Positions 1 through 10,498 are shown, numbered from the stretch's first letter. The stretch is DNA of 64,000 nt from Antilocapra americana (GCA_007570785.1 ML664175.1:12501441-12565440), one strand, 5' to 3'. The notes: generated by a model not told the origin, from the sequence alone. Numbers and translations are program-made.

Positions 1-425
1 CAAACTAAAAAATGACACATAACTGCATGAGCATTGCCTTGTTTAAGCACCAAAACTTTTTTTTAACTTGAAGGAAAATTTTTCTACATGCTTTATTGCC
101 TTTTGAAAATATGCTGAATGTGAAGCAGCCTGGGCTTGAAGACTCAAGGTCATCACTATAAATATCGATTGTCACACAGGGTTGTACTGAGCTCAGGTCC
201 TTGGGGACTATTGAATGGAACCACTGTTTGCCACTGTACTTTCTGCCCCTGGACTGCTGTACTTGTACAGTTATCCTGTCTTTTATTTTTTATTTTATAC
301 CCTCCATGTCAGAGACTTTTTTCATCTGCTATCTGCTATTTCAATCTAGTCTCCTTTAGTAACAGGAAGCAAAAAAAAAAAAAAAAAAAAAGGACACGGG
401 TTGTTATGTGAGAAAAATATTTTAA
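1..425. other. No gene seen; ends in a 21-base A run
   Basis: I recognise no coding exon or repeat family. A run of 21 A at 371-391 could be the tail of a degenerate plus-strand retroelement, but the upstream bases match nothing I know. Confidence 0.4.
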
Positions 426-437
426 AGGTGTATATGC

Positions 438-555
438 TCCAGACATCCTTGGCAGTCCAATGGCTAAGATGCCAGGCTTCCAAGGCAGGAGGTGCGGGTT
501 CAATCCCTTGTCAGGGAACTGGGGTCCTACATACTCTGTGGTGCAGCAAAACAAA
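438..555 (+). mobile_element. CHR-type tRNA-derived SINE
   Basis: Recognised from the tRNA-like head (cttggcagtcc near 449), the B-box-like ggttcaatccc and the downstream cagggaactggg. The flanks aggtgtatatgc (426-437) and aggtatatatgc (556-567) look like a 12-bp target-site duplication with one mismatch. CHR elements are non-autonomous SINEs of cetartiodactyls mobilised by LINE machinery. Confidence 0.8.
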
Positions 556-1028
556 AGGTATATATGCCCTAGAGACCAGGAAAAAACACAGAGGAGGGTA
601 GGGCTGTATATGCTCTCTGTCCTTTCCTGGCTTCTCAGCAAGGATGGATGTTCTTCTCTGTCTCTTCTAGCTTCTCCTACTTGCTCATGGTTGCTTCTCC
701 TTCCATAAGTTCAGCGTGCAAAGTGTCTCTAGTTTGTTGTGATCCTGGCTCAGGCCCCCAAACCACCTTTCAACTGTCCTGCCCACAACTGATTGGAAAC
801 TTCTCTCTTGGTCTCTGGATTCAAGTTCCAGGGGAAGAAAGGGAGGGAGAGAAAGAGAGAATCTAACTCAACCAGCTCAACATTTCAAACCACACCACCC
901 TGTCCATAGGTCGCTGGAAAGCCTATGGAAGCTCTGCTTGGATCAGGTATCTGTACAATCACATTCCAAGCAGGTGCTGTCACAAGGGTGGTGTCCTGGA
1001 GCTATGCCTTATTAAAAAGAGATGGTGA

Positions 1029-1193
1029 TGATTTCCTTGGTGGTTCAGTGGTTAAGACTCTGCATTCCCGATGCAGGGGGCCTGGGTTCGATCCTTGGTC
1101 AGGGAACTAGATCCCACATGCTGTAACTAAAAAGATTTCGTGTGCCACAACTAAGACCCAGCAGAGATAAATAAACAAATATATAAAAAAAGA
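1029..1193 (+). mobile_element. CHR-type SINE with 11-bp TSD
   Basis: The head (ttccttggtggttcagtgg), the B box ggttcgatcc and the tagatcccacatgctg segment are clear, followed by an A-rich tail. The flanks AGAGATGGTGA at 1018-1028 and 1194-1204 are identical, so the insertion is complete. Confidence 0.88.
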
Positions 1194-1351
1194 AGAGATG
1201 GTGAATGGGGGCAGTCTCTGAGGAGAGGATACCCCAGCTCTGGGGCATGCAGCTTTTGCCACCCACAACTGTCTGCTCCTTTAATTCATACACAATTGTC
1301 TCAGTGAAGCCAGGAGGGAAGTTTCACTCACCCCTTCAACAGAAAACATAG

Positions 1352-1475
1352 AGGGAATTTCCTGGTAGTCCAGTATTTAGCACTCAGTTCTTTTACTGCC
1401 ATGGGCTTGCGTTCAATCCCTGGTCAGGGAGCTAAGATTCCACAAACTTCAGGAAACCGGCGGAGGGAAAAAAAA
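1352..1475 (+). mobile_element. CHR-type SINE
   Basis: The head gggaatttcctggtagtcc and the sequence gttcaatccctggtcaggga mark a CHR SINE, ending in a short A run at 1468-1475. Confidence 0.82.
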
Positions 1476-1703
1476 TGCATAGGTTTTACAACAACCATTA
1501 TTTCAACTTTATTGTCATAGACCTATAAATAAATGTAGTTACATATTAAAATGTGACATATGTTTTGCTTTTATTATCATGCACTTAAAAGCTGTGTTTA
1601 TGTATGCTTATACCTATTTGTATATACACATAGATGTGTGTGTGTTTAAGATGACATGTTTTTAAAGATATTGTTACAAGCACTTGGGGGAATTTAATTT
1701 TTT

Positions 1704-1754
1704 AAAAACAGACTATCTTAAATAAAATAAAATAAAAACAGACTATCTTAAAAA
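1704..1754. repeat. Duplicated L1 target site around an A-rich micro-insert
   Basis: AAAAACAGACTATCTTA occurs at 1704-1720 and again at 1734-1750, separated only by A/T-rich AATAAAATAAAAT-like bases. A related copy lies right of the adjacent L1 at about 2216. The central copy plus the right copy probably form the L1 target-site duplication. Confidence 0.6.
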
Positions 1755-2213
1755 AAGTTTATAATTTATTTATTTATTTACATTATCGTGTTGGTTTTGC
1801 CATACATTGACATGAATCCGCCATGAGTATACATGTGTTCCCCTTCCAGAACCCCCCTCCCACCTCCCACTCAATTCCATCCCTCTGGGTCGTCCCAGTG
1901 CACCAGCCCTGAGCACCCTGTATCATGCATCAAACCTGGGCTGGCGATTCATTTCACATATCATAATTTACATGTTTCAATGCTATTCTCCCATATCATC
2001 CCACCCTTGCCCTCTCCCATAGAGTCCAAAAGACTGTTCTATATATCTGCGTGTCTTTTGCTGTCTTGCATACAGGGTTATCATTACCATCTTTCTAAAT
2101 TCCATATATATGCATTAGTATACTGGCTTACTTTCCATCTGGCTTACTTCATTCTGTATAATAGGCTCCAGTTTCATCCACCTCAGTAGAACTGATTCAA
2201 ATGTATTCTTTTT
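1755..2213 (-). mobile_element. L1_BT-type LINE, 5'-truncated 3' end
   Basis: Reverse-oriented L1 3' UTR and ORF2 end. Landmarks are the ttggttttgccatacattga segment, the C-rich acccccctcccacctccc block and the tail of ORF2 near 2165-2210. No intact reading frame remains. Flanking copies of a gactatctt motif support a retrotransposition event. Confidence 0.85.
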
Positions 2214-2215
2214 TT

Positions 2216-2345
2216 AAAAAGACTATCTTTTAGAGCAGCTTTAGGGTCACAGCAAAATTGAGGGGAAAGTACAGAAATTTTCCATACACCTGCCCCACAC
2301 GTGCATAGCTTCCCCCATTATCAACAGGGGGATTTACGTCAATAG
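2216..2345. mobile_element. Ancient L1 3' UTR remnant
   Basis: The segment beginning agagcagctttagggtcaca and containing cagcaaaattgaggggaaag matches an ancient mammalian L1 3' UTR module. The younger L1 to its left appears to have inserted at its edge. Subfamily not assigned. Confidence 0.5.
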
Positions 2346-2355
2346 AGTGGTTCTT

Positions 2356-2550
2356 TTAAAAAAAAAAGTTTGTCCTTTTTTAAAATTTAAATATTTACTT
2401 ATTTATTTGACTGGGCCAGGTCTTAGTTGGGACGCTCAGGTTCTTTGAGTTCTGATGTGCAAGATTTAGTTCCCTGACCAGGGATTGAACCCTGGCCCCT
2501 TGCTGTGGAAGCATGGAGTCCTAGCTGCTGGATCACCAGGGAAGTCCTAG
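2356..2550 (-). mobile_element. CHR-type SINE, minus strand
   Basis: Reverse complement of a CHR SINE: ttccctgaccagggattgaa, then atcaccagggaagtcc at the head end. The flanks tagagtggttctt (2343-2355) and tagagtgcttctt (2551-2563) are a 13-bp duplication with one mismatch. Confidence 0.85.
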
Positions 2551-2703
2551 TAGAGTGCTTCTTGATGTTGGTGTTCCCTGTGTTGGTGGCATGGTTTCCA
2601 AACCACTACCCTCTTCACTCACTACCACAATAAACATATGCTGAGCATTGTAGGCGCTGGAGAACTGTTAGACAATCTATCCCCATGGGATTCACATCTT
2701 TCT

Positions 2704-2976
2704 GCTGCTGCTAAGTTGCTTCAGTCGTGTTTGACTCTGTGCGACTCCATAGACAGAAGCCCACCAGGCTCCCCCATCCCTGGGATTCTCCAGGTAAGAA
2801 CACTGGAGTGGGTTGCCATTTCCTCCTCCAATGCATAAAACTGAAAAGTGAAAGTGAAGTCGCTCAGTCGTGTCAGTCTTTTAGCGATCCCATGGACCGC
2901 AGCCTACCAGGCTCCTCCTCCGTCCATGGGAGTTTCCAGGCAAGAGTACTGGAGTGGGGTGCCATTGCCTTCTCCA
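2704..2976 (-). mobile_element. Bov-A2 dimeric SINE with 12-bp TSD
   Basis: Two Bov-A monomers in reverse orientation joined by the aaaagtgaaagtgaagt linker, with a degenerate (GCT)n end. TCACATCTTTCT at 2692-2703 and 2977-2988 is a perfect duplication. Open frames across it are fortuitous. Confidence 0.93.
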
Positions 2977-3015
2977 TCACATCTTTCTACTTGCATCAGA
3001 AACATACACAGGAAG

Positions 3016-3902
3016 TGTGCTCGGCGGCCCCGCGGATCTGTCTCTTGCTTCAACAGTGCTTGGACGGAACAGACCCAGGGACGCCCCTTGCTCCAGCCTC
3101 CGACTACCCTCCAACCTTTTTTTCCAGTCGCAACCTCCAGAGTCAGCCACTCAGCTGTCCGCAATCACCGGGACCAGCCACCATTTTTTAACTCCTTATT
3201 ACTGACCAATCATGAGCTCCTAGATTCGTCAGAATTATTCTACAGAGGTGGAGGCCGCCGTCAACCACCTGGTTAACATGCAACTGCCTCCTACACTTAC
3301 CTCTCTCTGGGCTTCTATTTCAACCGCGACGATGTGGCCCTGGAGGGTGTGGGTCACTTTTTTCGCGAATTGGCCAAGGAGAAGCATGACAGCACAGAGA
3401 GTCTCTTCAAACTGCAAAGCCAGCTTGGCAGCCATGCCCTCTTCCTGGACGTGCAGAAGCCATCTCAAGATGAGTGGGGTAAAACCCAGGACGCTATGGA
3501 AGCCGCTCTTCTCATAGAGAAGAACCTGAATCAAGCCCTGTTGGATCTGCATGGCCTGGCCTCTGCCCGCAGAGACCCCCACATCTGTGACTTCCTGGAG
3601 AACCACTTCCTAGATGAGGAAGTGAAACTCATCAAGAAGATGGGTAACCACCTGACCAACCTCCGCAGGCTAGCTGGTCCCCAGGCTGGACTGGGAGAGT
3701 ATCTCTTCGAGAAAGGCTCTCCCTCAAGCACGACTAGGAGCTTCTGGAGACCAGTGGCCTTTGAAGAACCCACCTAACATCAGGGCTGCCCGAAGCCCCT
3801 CTCTGCAGCTACTAGGCAGCTTTTTAACACCCTGGAGCCCTCTCTTAAGCCTTGGACCAAATGGAAACAATAAAGCTTTTTGCAGCATTAAAAAAAAAAA
3901 AA
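3016..3902 (+). pseudogene. FTL: Ferritin light chain processed pseudogene
   Basis: An intronless full-length copy of ferritin light chain mRNA, the cytosolic iron-storage subunit that helps form the 24-mer shell. It has a 5' UTR, a CDS-equivalent at 3212-3737, a 3' UTR, AATAAA at 3869-3874 and an A tail at 3890-3902. The start reads M-S-S-stop: codon 4 is TAG at 3221. About 4 bases are missing near 3284, shifting the frame until an open stretch that includes [21 protein letters not shown] 2-base insertion near 3712 shifts the frame again just before the usual end (LKHD, natural TAG at 3735). The CDS-equivalent is 526 nt, against 528 expected for 175 residues; minus 4 plus 2 accounts for this exactly. 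It lies just right of a Bov-A2. I see no convincing target-site duplication. A functional ferritin is excluded. Confidence 0.96.
3044..3072 (+). promoter_or_regulatory. Iron-responsive element retained in FTL pseudogene
   Basis: The stretch ttgcttcaacagtgcttgga has the hallmarks of a ferritin 5' UTR iron-responsive element: the CAGUGC apical loop flanked by pairing CAA/TTG bases and an upstream bulged C. In live ferritin mRNA it binds IRP1/IRP2 and blocks translation when iron is low. Here it would act only if the pseudogene were transcribed. Confidence 0.85.
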
Positions 3903-4110
3903 TACACACCACAAGGGCTTCCTACTTCAGTACACAACATGCTCCAGAAAATACACACCCATGTTAGATGTATCAAATTCAAAAACAGATTTGTGTTTTT
4001 CCAGGAGAGAGTTCCATTTCCAGAGAGTTAAAATATAGTCTAAAATTCCTAATTGTGCTGTAATTCCAAAATTTAGTGGATGTCCTTTAAATTTAAGCTT
4101 TTCCATCCCA

Positions 4111-4409
4111 GCTTCCCTGGTAGCTCAGCTGGTAAAGATTCCACCTGCAATGCAGGAGACCCTAGTTCGATTCCTGGAAGATCCTGTGGAGAAGGAATAG
4201 ACCACCCACGCCAGTATTCCTGGGCTTCCCTGGTGGCTCAGCTGGTAAAGAATCCGCTGCAATGTGGGAGACCTGGGTTCGATCCCTGTGTTGGAAAGAT
4301 CCCCTGAAGGAGGGCGTGGCAACCCACTCTAGTATATCTTGCCTGGAGAATCCCCATGGTTCATGGGGTTGCAAATAGTTGGACACAACTGAGCGACTAA
4401 TCACAGCAA
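4111..4409 (+). mobile_element. Bov-tA SINE with two tRNA-like heads
   Basis: A first head (cttccctggtagctcagctgg) and a shortened Bov-A part ending at ccagtattcc are followed directly by a second head at about 4213, a second Bov-A part and the gagcgactaa tail. ATCCCAGCT at 4105-4113 and 4410-4418 is the likely duplication, so both halves moved as one unit. Confidence 0.85.
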
Positions 4410-4529
4410 ATCCCAGCTGAGTGGAGCTGACTATCAAAAGTCTGGAAGGCAGCCTTCCAATTTGGGTCAGGCTGTTTACTTCCCTATGGATAGTGGATAG
4501 ATTTCCTTATCTGTAAAAACAGGGAATGA

Positions 4530-4655
4530 GGGACTTCCCTGGTGGTCCAGTGGGTTAAGACTCTTTGCACTTCCACTGCAGAGGCCCCAGGTTCAATTCC
4601 TAGTTGGGAAAATAAGATCCTACGTGCCATATCGCTAAAAAAACAGAAAACATAG
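4530..4655 (+). mobile_element. CHR-type SINE with 9-bp TSD
   Basis: The head gggacttccctggtggtcca and the body gttcaattcctagttgggaa identify a CHR SINE. AGGGAATGA at 4521-4529 and 4656-4664 flanks it. Confidence 0.88.
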
Positions 4656-4689
4656 AGGGAATGATAATGCCTCTATCATTTGTATCTCA

Positions 4690-5425
4690 CATATTTTGAG
4701 AATCAATGAATTAAGTCATGTGAAGTGATTAGAATAGTGACTAAGGTATAGGGAGTTCTCAGTACGAGTCCTCATCATTGAGGCTAAAGATTCACCACCT
4801 GATTTCCTTCTGTATCTCGATTGTTTTAAGTTTATGAGAACTGCACTTCCGCTGACTGCTGCTTGCATTTGTATTTTCCTCATATTTCACACATTTTGAT
4901 AAAGCAACAAAGCTAAATGCAACCTAGTATGAACACAGTTGAATAAAGGCTACAAGGCTGAGAAAGATGTTGGTACAGAGGGAACCCAACCGTGAGCGGA
5001 GCTAGCAGGAAGCAACCACAAGAGAGCCATCAACATGTTCCTTTGTTACCTGGCTTATCGCCTAGTGCCATACAGGAAGCATGGGTCAGCAACATTAATG
5101 TAGGGGTCCTTATCTGTACAAAAGGAAATGTACAAAGATCAAGGGCACTAGGAAACGGACTTTCCCTTTTACTATATTAAATCTTTGGAAATCCCAAAAT
5201 AAAGCCAGACATGATAAAAGCTGATGATAGCTTTCCATCTAAGGATGTTTTAATAAGGCATTGATAACAAATGAATTATATATTTGATCAAGACTGTGAC
5301 AGTTGTAAGTTTCTATAATTTAAGACAGTAAGTACAATTTTGCTTCAAATGGTATAGAAATGATATAAATGTGCACCTTTGTTACCTAAAGGACCTCAGT
5401 GGATTGAAACGTATTGATATATATG
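4690..5425. other. Low-copy DNA, no gene seen
   Basis: I see no splice-bounded exon, long conserved frame or recognisable repeat. The longest open frames are about 60 codons and look random. Confidence 0.4.
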
Positions 5426-5427
5426 AT

Positions 5428-5597
5428 GAGCTTCCCAGGCGGCGCTACTGGTAAAGAACCCCCTTGTCAATTCAAGAGACATAAAAGACATGAGTTTAAT
5501 CCCTGCGTGGGGAAGATCCTCTGGAGGAGGGCATGGCAACCCAATCCTAGAGAATCCCCATGGACAGAGGAGCCTGGCAGGCTACAGTCCACAGGGT
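5428..5597 (+). mobile_element. Bov-tA SINE, diverged
   Basis: The head gagcttcccaggcggcgcta, then tggggaagatcctctggagg and tggacagaggagcctggcag, are Bov-tA landmarks. The usual gagcgact tail is missing. Confidence 0.85.
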
Positions 5598-5837
5598 ATT
5601 ATAGCACATTAAAATACCATGCAGCTATTATAAATTCTAACTTTATGAATTTGCCCTAAAATAGTATCCCAGTTCTAGTAACTATTATTTAAACATATCA
5701 TTAAGAGATTTTTTTTCTTAATTTCTTTTCAGTTTAAAAACTGGGAGTGGGTATGAGAGTGGTACCAGGGAAGAGGATGCTTAGAAATAATTTATAAAGT
5801 AGAAATAATGTTTTTTTTCTTGATTAATTTCTTTATG

Positions 5838-6056
5838 CATGCTTGCTAAATCACTTCAGTCTTATCCGACTCTTCCAACACCGGACTGTAGTCCACCAGG
5901 CTCCTCTTCCCGTGGAATTCTCCAGGCAAGAATCCTGGAGTGGGTTGCCATGTGCTTCTGCAGGGGATCTTCCTGACTTAAGGATCAAATCTGGGTCTCT
6001 TATGTCTCCTGCATTGGCAGGCAGTTTCTTTACCACTAGTGCTACCTGGGAAGCCA
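5838..6056 (-). mobile_element. Bov-tA SINE, minus strand
   Basis: Reverse orientation: tail-side aaatcacttcagtc, Bov-A part with tctccaggcaagaatcctgg, and tRNA head ending gctacctgggaagcc. Confidence 0.88.
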
Positions 6057-6574
6057 GTTGCCTTATAAAGCTAGTTAAAACCACAAGCACCTGGCAGGAA
6101 AAGAAAAAAGGGGAAAAAAACAGCTGACAGAAGAAAAAGTGGTTGAATAGATAAATAAAGACTAAAAGATAACTAGACTCACAATTTTGTTCGCAGTATA
6201 TTATCACTGATTTTAAGTTACAAAAGAAATACATGCTTCACATTATAAAATAAAGCATATGAATTCAGAATTTGTAAAGGAAAAAGTGAAAGTCTAGTCA
6301 CCCATACCTTCTCCTCCTACACTTTTAAATATGAGAAAATGGTGAGTCCATTGGTAGACAAGAGGAGACTTCAGTTTTAGTGAATTCCAAGTTAGACATG
6401 CTCAGCTGAACTTAACAGAGATCTCTGGGAGAGATCACCAGGTATCTCTGAGAGAGACTAGCTGAACCTCAGGGGAGAGGTCAGGTCTGACATTGTCTGT
6501 GCCTTTGCAGTCTTCATCTAATTGTCTTCTTGTTTTTGATACCAAACCATTCTTTTCTAAACCTTCTCTCCTTC

Positions 6575-6870
6575 CTTATCTCTCTGTTGGCAAGGCTGTG
6601 GAAAAACAGGTTTCTTCTATTTTTTTGATGAGAGTATAAATAGGTAGAAACCCTATGGAGAGCAATTTGGCATTATCTAGCAACATTACAAAACTGTACA
6701 ATCTTTGACCTAGCCATTCTGCTATGGGAAATTTATCCAAAGATGTACATACACAGTGCAAATTAACATATGTCTTCAAAGCATCATTGGTGTAGCAGAT
6801 TAGAAACAATGCAAATTGTCCACCATTCGTGGAACTGGTGAAATATATTAGGAGATATATAATATAATAG
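6575..6870 (+). mobile_element. Ancient L1 ORF2 3' fragment
   Basis: Carries the conserved C-terminal ORF2 layout: a tgttggcaaggctgtggaaa start, gagagcaatttggcattatc, a tttgacctagccattctgct block and an AT-rich end. Old and disrupted; subfamily not assigned. Confidence 0.65.
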
Positions 6871-6898
6871 AATTTTTTTAATTTTAAAAGTCTTCAAA

Positions 6899-7145
6899 GG
6901 ACTTCCCTGATGACCCATTTGTTAAGAATCCACCTTGTAATGCAGGGCACAAGGGCTTGATCCCTTGGTTCAGGAAGATCCCACATGCCTCTAGGTGACT
7001 GAGCCTATTCGCCACAACTACTGAACCTGAGTATTCTAGAGCCCATGTTCCACAACAAGAGAAGCCCCCACAATGAAAAGCCTTGGGATCGCAACTAGAG
7101 AAATTCACTGCAACAATAAAGACCCAGCGCAAACAAAAATAGGGT
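6899..7145 (+). mobile_element. Long CHR-type SINE, split by a Bov-tA
   Basis: The head acttccctgatgacccattt is followed by the longer CHR body (gcctattcgccacaactact, then caacaagagaagcccccaca). Its A-rich tail seems to resume at about 7481-7505 after the Bov-tA, dating the Bov-tA as younger. Confidence 0.8.
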
Positions 7146-7480
7146 TTCCCTCGTAGCTTAGTTGGCAAAGAATCTACCTACAATGCAAGGAGACCCTGAT
7201 TCATTTCCTGGGTTGGGAAGATCCCCTGGAGAAGGGATGAGCTACCTGCTCCAGTATTTTTGGCTTCCCTAGTGGCTCAGACAGTAAAGAATCTGCCCAC
7301 GACACGGGAGACTTGGGTTTGATCCCTGGGTTGGGAAGATCCTCTGGAGGAGGGCATGGCAAAATCCCCTGCAGGAGGGCATGGCGACCCACTCCAGCAT
7401 TCTTGCCTGAAGAATCCCCATGGACAGTCCATGGGGTCACAAAGAGTCAGACACGACTGAGTGACTAAGCACAGGATAGC
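7146..7480 (+). mobile_element. Bov-tA SINE with two tRNA-like heads, nested in CHR
   Basis: Same architecture as the copy at 4111: a first head and short Bov-A part ending ccagtattttt, then a second head at about 7261, a second Bov-A part and the gactgagtgactaagcac tail. A short internal duplication (agggcatggc twice, 7353-7385) is specific to this copy. Confidence 0.83.
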
Positions 7481-7889
7481 ACAGACATAAATAAATAAAA
7501 TATAAAAGGCTTTTAAAACTGAAAGAGGAATTTCTTTCTGAATTGATATGGAGTAATTTCCAAGATGCACTGATAAGTTAAAATGAAAAGAGCAAAGTAC
7601 AGACTAGCATGTATATCTAAAGAATCTATGTATATCTAAGAATAGAATGTATTAATATATCAAGAATAGGATGTCTATCAAGCTGCCTCTTGTGTAAGAA
7701 AACAGGGATGGGGAAATAATAGGTTTGAGTTTATGTTTGCATGAAGAAAATGTGATTCACATGAAGAAAATGTGGAAGAGACACGAGAAACTTACAGACG
7801 TGTTTGTGAGATGTGGGAACAGGGGCAGGGAAAAGACTGTATGCTGGATATGTTTCATATTACTTGATATTTTGGTTTTTGTTTGAGGG

Positions 7890-8420
7890 ATGGGTACATT
7901 TTATTTTTATTTAATTTTATTGAAGTATAGTAGATTTACAATGCTGTGTTAAGTTCTTCTGTACAGCAAAGTGACTCAGTTATACATATGCAATCTCCTT
8001 CATATTTTCTCATTATGGTTTATCACAGTATACTGAATATAGTTCCATGTGCTGCACAGTAGGACTTTGTTGTTTATCCATCCTATATATACACAAGTTT
8101 GCATCTGCTAAACCCAAACTCTCAATGTTTCCATGTTTTGGCTATTGTAAATAGTGCTGCTATAAACCCTGGGGTGCATATATCTTGTCAAATTATAGTT
8201 TTATCTGGGTGTATGACCAGGAGTGGGACTTCTGGATCATATGGCAACCCTATTCTTAGTTTTTTTGAGGACCTTCCATACTGGTTTTCATAATGGCTGC
8301 ACCAATTTCCATCCCCCACCAACAGTGTAAGAGGGTTCCCTTTTCTCCTCACCCTCTCCAAACTTACTGTTTGTAGACTTTTTAATGATGGCCTATATGG
8401 TTTCTTTTTTGAACAGCTAT
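7890..8420 (-). mobile_element. L1_Art-type LINE 3' end, minus strand
   Basis: Reverse-oriented L1 3' UTR (attgaagtatagtagattta, gtacagcaaagtgactcagt) leading into the ORF2 C-terminal coding complement (ttggctattgtaaatagtgc near 8140, tggctgcaccaatttccatc near 8294). 5'-truncated and disrupted. Confidence 0.83.
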
Positions 8421-8567
8421 AAACATATTACTCAAAAATGTTTTAAAATATCATCAAGCAAAATACATTGTTCCATATGGCAGAATAATACAAAGGATAA
8501 ATAGGTGTCATAGAAACAAAGATTTTGAAAATATAGAAGAGGTTCCTGGAGTGTTGACATTTGAACT

Positions 8568-8696
8568 GCTGCTGCTAAGTCGCTTCAGTCATATCCGACT
8601 CTGTGCAACACCATATATGGCAGCCCACCAGGCTCCCCCATCCCTGGGATTCTCCAGGCAAGAGTACTGGAGTGGGTTGCCATTGCCTTCTCCGGG
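8568..8696 (-). mobile_element. Bov-A monomer (half of a Bov-A2)
   Basis: gctgctgctaagtcgcttca through gccattgccttctcc is one Bov-A unit in reverse orientation, with no partner unit. Confidence 0.88.
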
Positions 8697-8762
8697 CATT
8701 GAGCTGACTGGCCTTAAATGCTGATTTAGAAATATGGTGCATTAGCACAGATCTTCTGGGTT

Positions 8763-8996
8763 TTAGGATGTGGCACAGTGGTAAGGAATCTGCCTGCCAA
8801 TGCAGGAGAGGCAAGAGTTTGATCCCTAGACCAGGAAGATCTCCTGGAGAAGGAATTGACAACCCAATCCAGTATTCTTACCTGGAAAATCCCATGGACA
8901 GAGGAGCCTGGCAGGCTACAATCCATGAGGTCGCAAAGAGTTGGACGCGAACAACTCGCAAAGAGTTGAGCGAGCGCGCACACACACACACACGCA
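8763..8996 (+). mobile_element. Bov-tA SINE ending in a short (CA)n
   Basis: The head tggcacagtggtaaggaatc, gatccctagaccaggaagat and tggacagaggagcctggcag mark Bov-tA. The 3' tail carries a local cgcaaagagttg duplication and runs into a CA repeat at about 8980-8993. Confidence 0.86.
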
Positions 8997-8999
8997 AAA

Positions 9000-10380
9000 G
9001 CCTAGGTGTATGAAAGCTAATAGAGTTGACCGGCAATGTTTCTCCCCAGGATATTTTCTCAAAATCTCTGAGAAAATAATGAGCTAAGAGTCCATTTTTG
9101 TCTCTTAGAAACTATGGCAAAATGAATTTGATTTCTCAGTTTGTGCTCAATATAAAATGCAACTTCTTATATACTACTGATATTCCATTCTCAGGTTTGT
9201 CAGATCTCATCTACTGCTTATTTTGGACAAAAGTCACCAAGAAAATATGAAGCTACTTATGCCACAAAAATATAATCCTGATCCATTTTGTGGCAAGACT
9301 TAGCAGAAAATTCAAATGATTAAACCTGATTTTTAACGTCTTTAAACCTTAATCATAAATAGGTCTCTTGTGACTAAGGGACTAGGGTTTGTGTAATAAT
9401 TTACTAAGTGTTAAAGTCATAATAGCTCATGCATGCCTTAGTTGTATTTTCCACCTTTACATCTCTTGATTTTTATCCATGTTCATGTTTTACTAACTTG
9501 GACCATGAAAAAGCAGCTGAAAATTAGTATAGGTGATTCCTGATGACAAGATAAAGGAAAACCAACTTTGTTTTTCAGCAAACCTCCATGAAGTTGCTCA
9601 GTAATCCTAAAATGACTTCATTTTAGTACTTACATTAATCACATTAATCCAGTTGCCTTGAAAACAATGCTTTAGGGAACTGAATCCAAGTATGTTAAAA
9701 TCAGTCTCTCTTCCTCTCTCTCTCTCTGTCTCTCTCTCACACACACACACCATTTTTACAAAGAACAAAAAGAAGCCTTGAAGGAAGTATAATACATGTT
9801 TACATTGATGGGATTCAGATGGCAAGACCATGGATGGTTTTTATTTTCCTTTAACTTTTTCTATATTTCCCAATTTTTTTCATGACCCTGAACTACTTTT
9901 ATAGGGAAAACAGAAAACAACCGAAGCACATATTTAAAAGCAGAGAGTGTGGTGGACCAGGGCCAAGCACACTGCTCATCGCGCTCTTCGCTCACCTTCC
10001 AGGAAGCCTGGAGTAAGCCTGTGCCCACTGCCCCTGGGTTCAGTCTCAGCTATGTGGTCATCACAGAGGTCCTTTAAAGCCTTGACACAATCAGCTCTGG
10101 GGAAAGAGAAACTAATGGTCAATATTCCTTTGACCTAGTTAACCCAAACGGGCCCTTTGCCGCTTCTGTTGTCACTCCAAGATCGTCTTCGCGCTCTACT
10201 CAGTACCAGGTCCCATCCTGCAGTCACCCTTCTGCAAAACAACAAATCCAAATCCATAAACTGCCTTGAATAGTGGAGAGAGTTCACTGACTTTTATTAG
10301 AAAAGTTCAGCAAGTTCCTCAGAACATATAGAAAATTTCCCTAAAAATACCTGTGTATAGTTCTAATTTTTCTTCAGAAT
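9000..10380. other. Mostly low-copy DNA; one TC/CA microsatellite
   Basis: No gene or SINE recognised. At 9705-9750 a (TC)n tract runs directly into (CA)n. 9950-10140 has scattered short open frames without exon signals that I trust. Confidence 0.4.
9705..9750. repeat. Compound (TC)n(CA)n microsatellite
   Basis: Uninterrupted TC dinucleotides with a few variants change to about nine CA dinucleotides. Such compound tracts are often length-variable. Confidence 0.9.
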
Positions 10381-10384
10381 CTCT

Positions 10385-10498
10385 TTCTTAAGGAGAGTGG
10401 TTAAGATTCTGTGCTTCCACCTCAGGGGGCTCAGGTTTGATCCCTGGTCTGGGAACCAAGATCCCTCATGCCACCTGGCATGGCCAAAAAACAAAAGC
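10385..10498 (+). mobile_element. CHR-type SINE, head truncated
   Basis: gtggttaagattctgtgctt, gtttgatccctggtctggga and atggccaaaaaacaaaa are CHR landmarks; the first head bases are lost or diverged. Confidence 0.82.

Noticed and set aside
1029..1193. tRNA-like A and B box sequences in this and all other CHR and Bov-tA elements
   Set aside because: They are SINE heads derived from a tRNA; the cloverleaf is not intact and each is joined to a SINE body, so no tRNA gene is called.
2638..3276. Plus frames of 142 and 154 codons
   Set aside because: They run through a Bov-A2 SINE into the FTL 5' UTR and have no biological frame.
3235..3606. A 123-codon minus frame opposite the ferritin pseudogene
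   Set aside because: It is the antisense shadow of the FTL coding sequence.
3000..3925. Target-site duplication for the FTL pseudogene (catacaca left, atacacac right)
   Set aside because: Only about 7 bases match and the region is A/C-rich, so it is not convincing.
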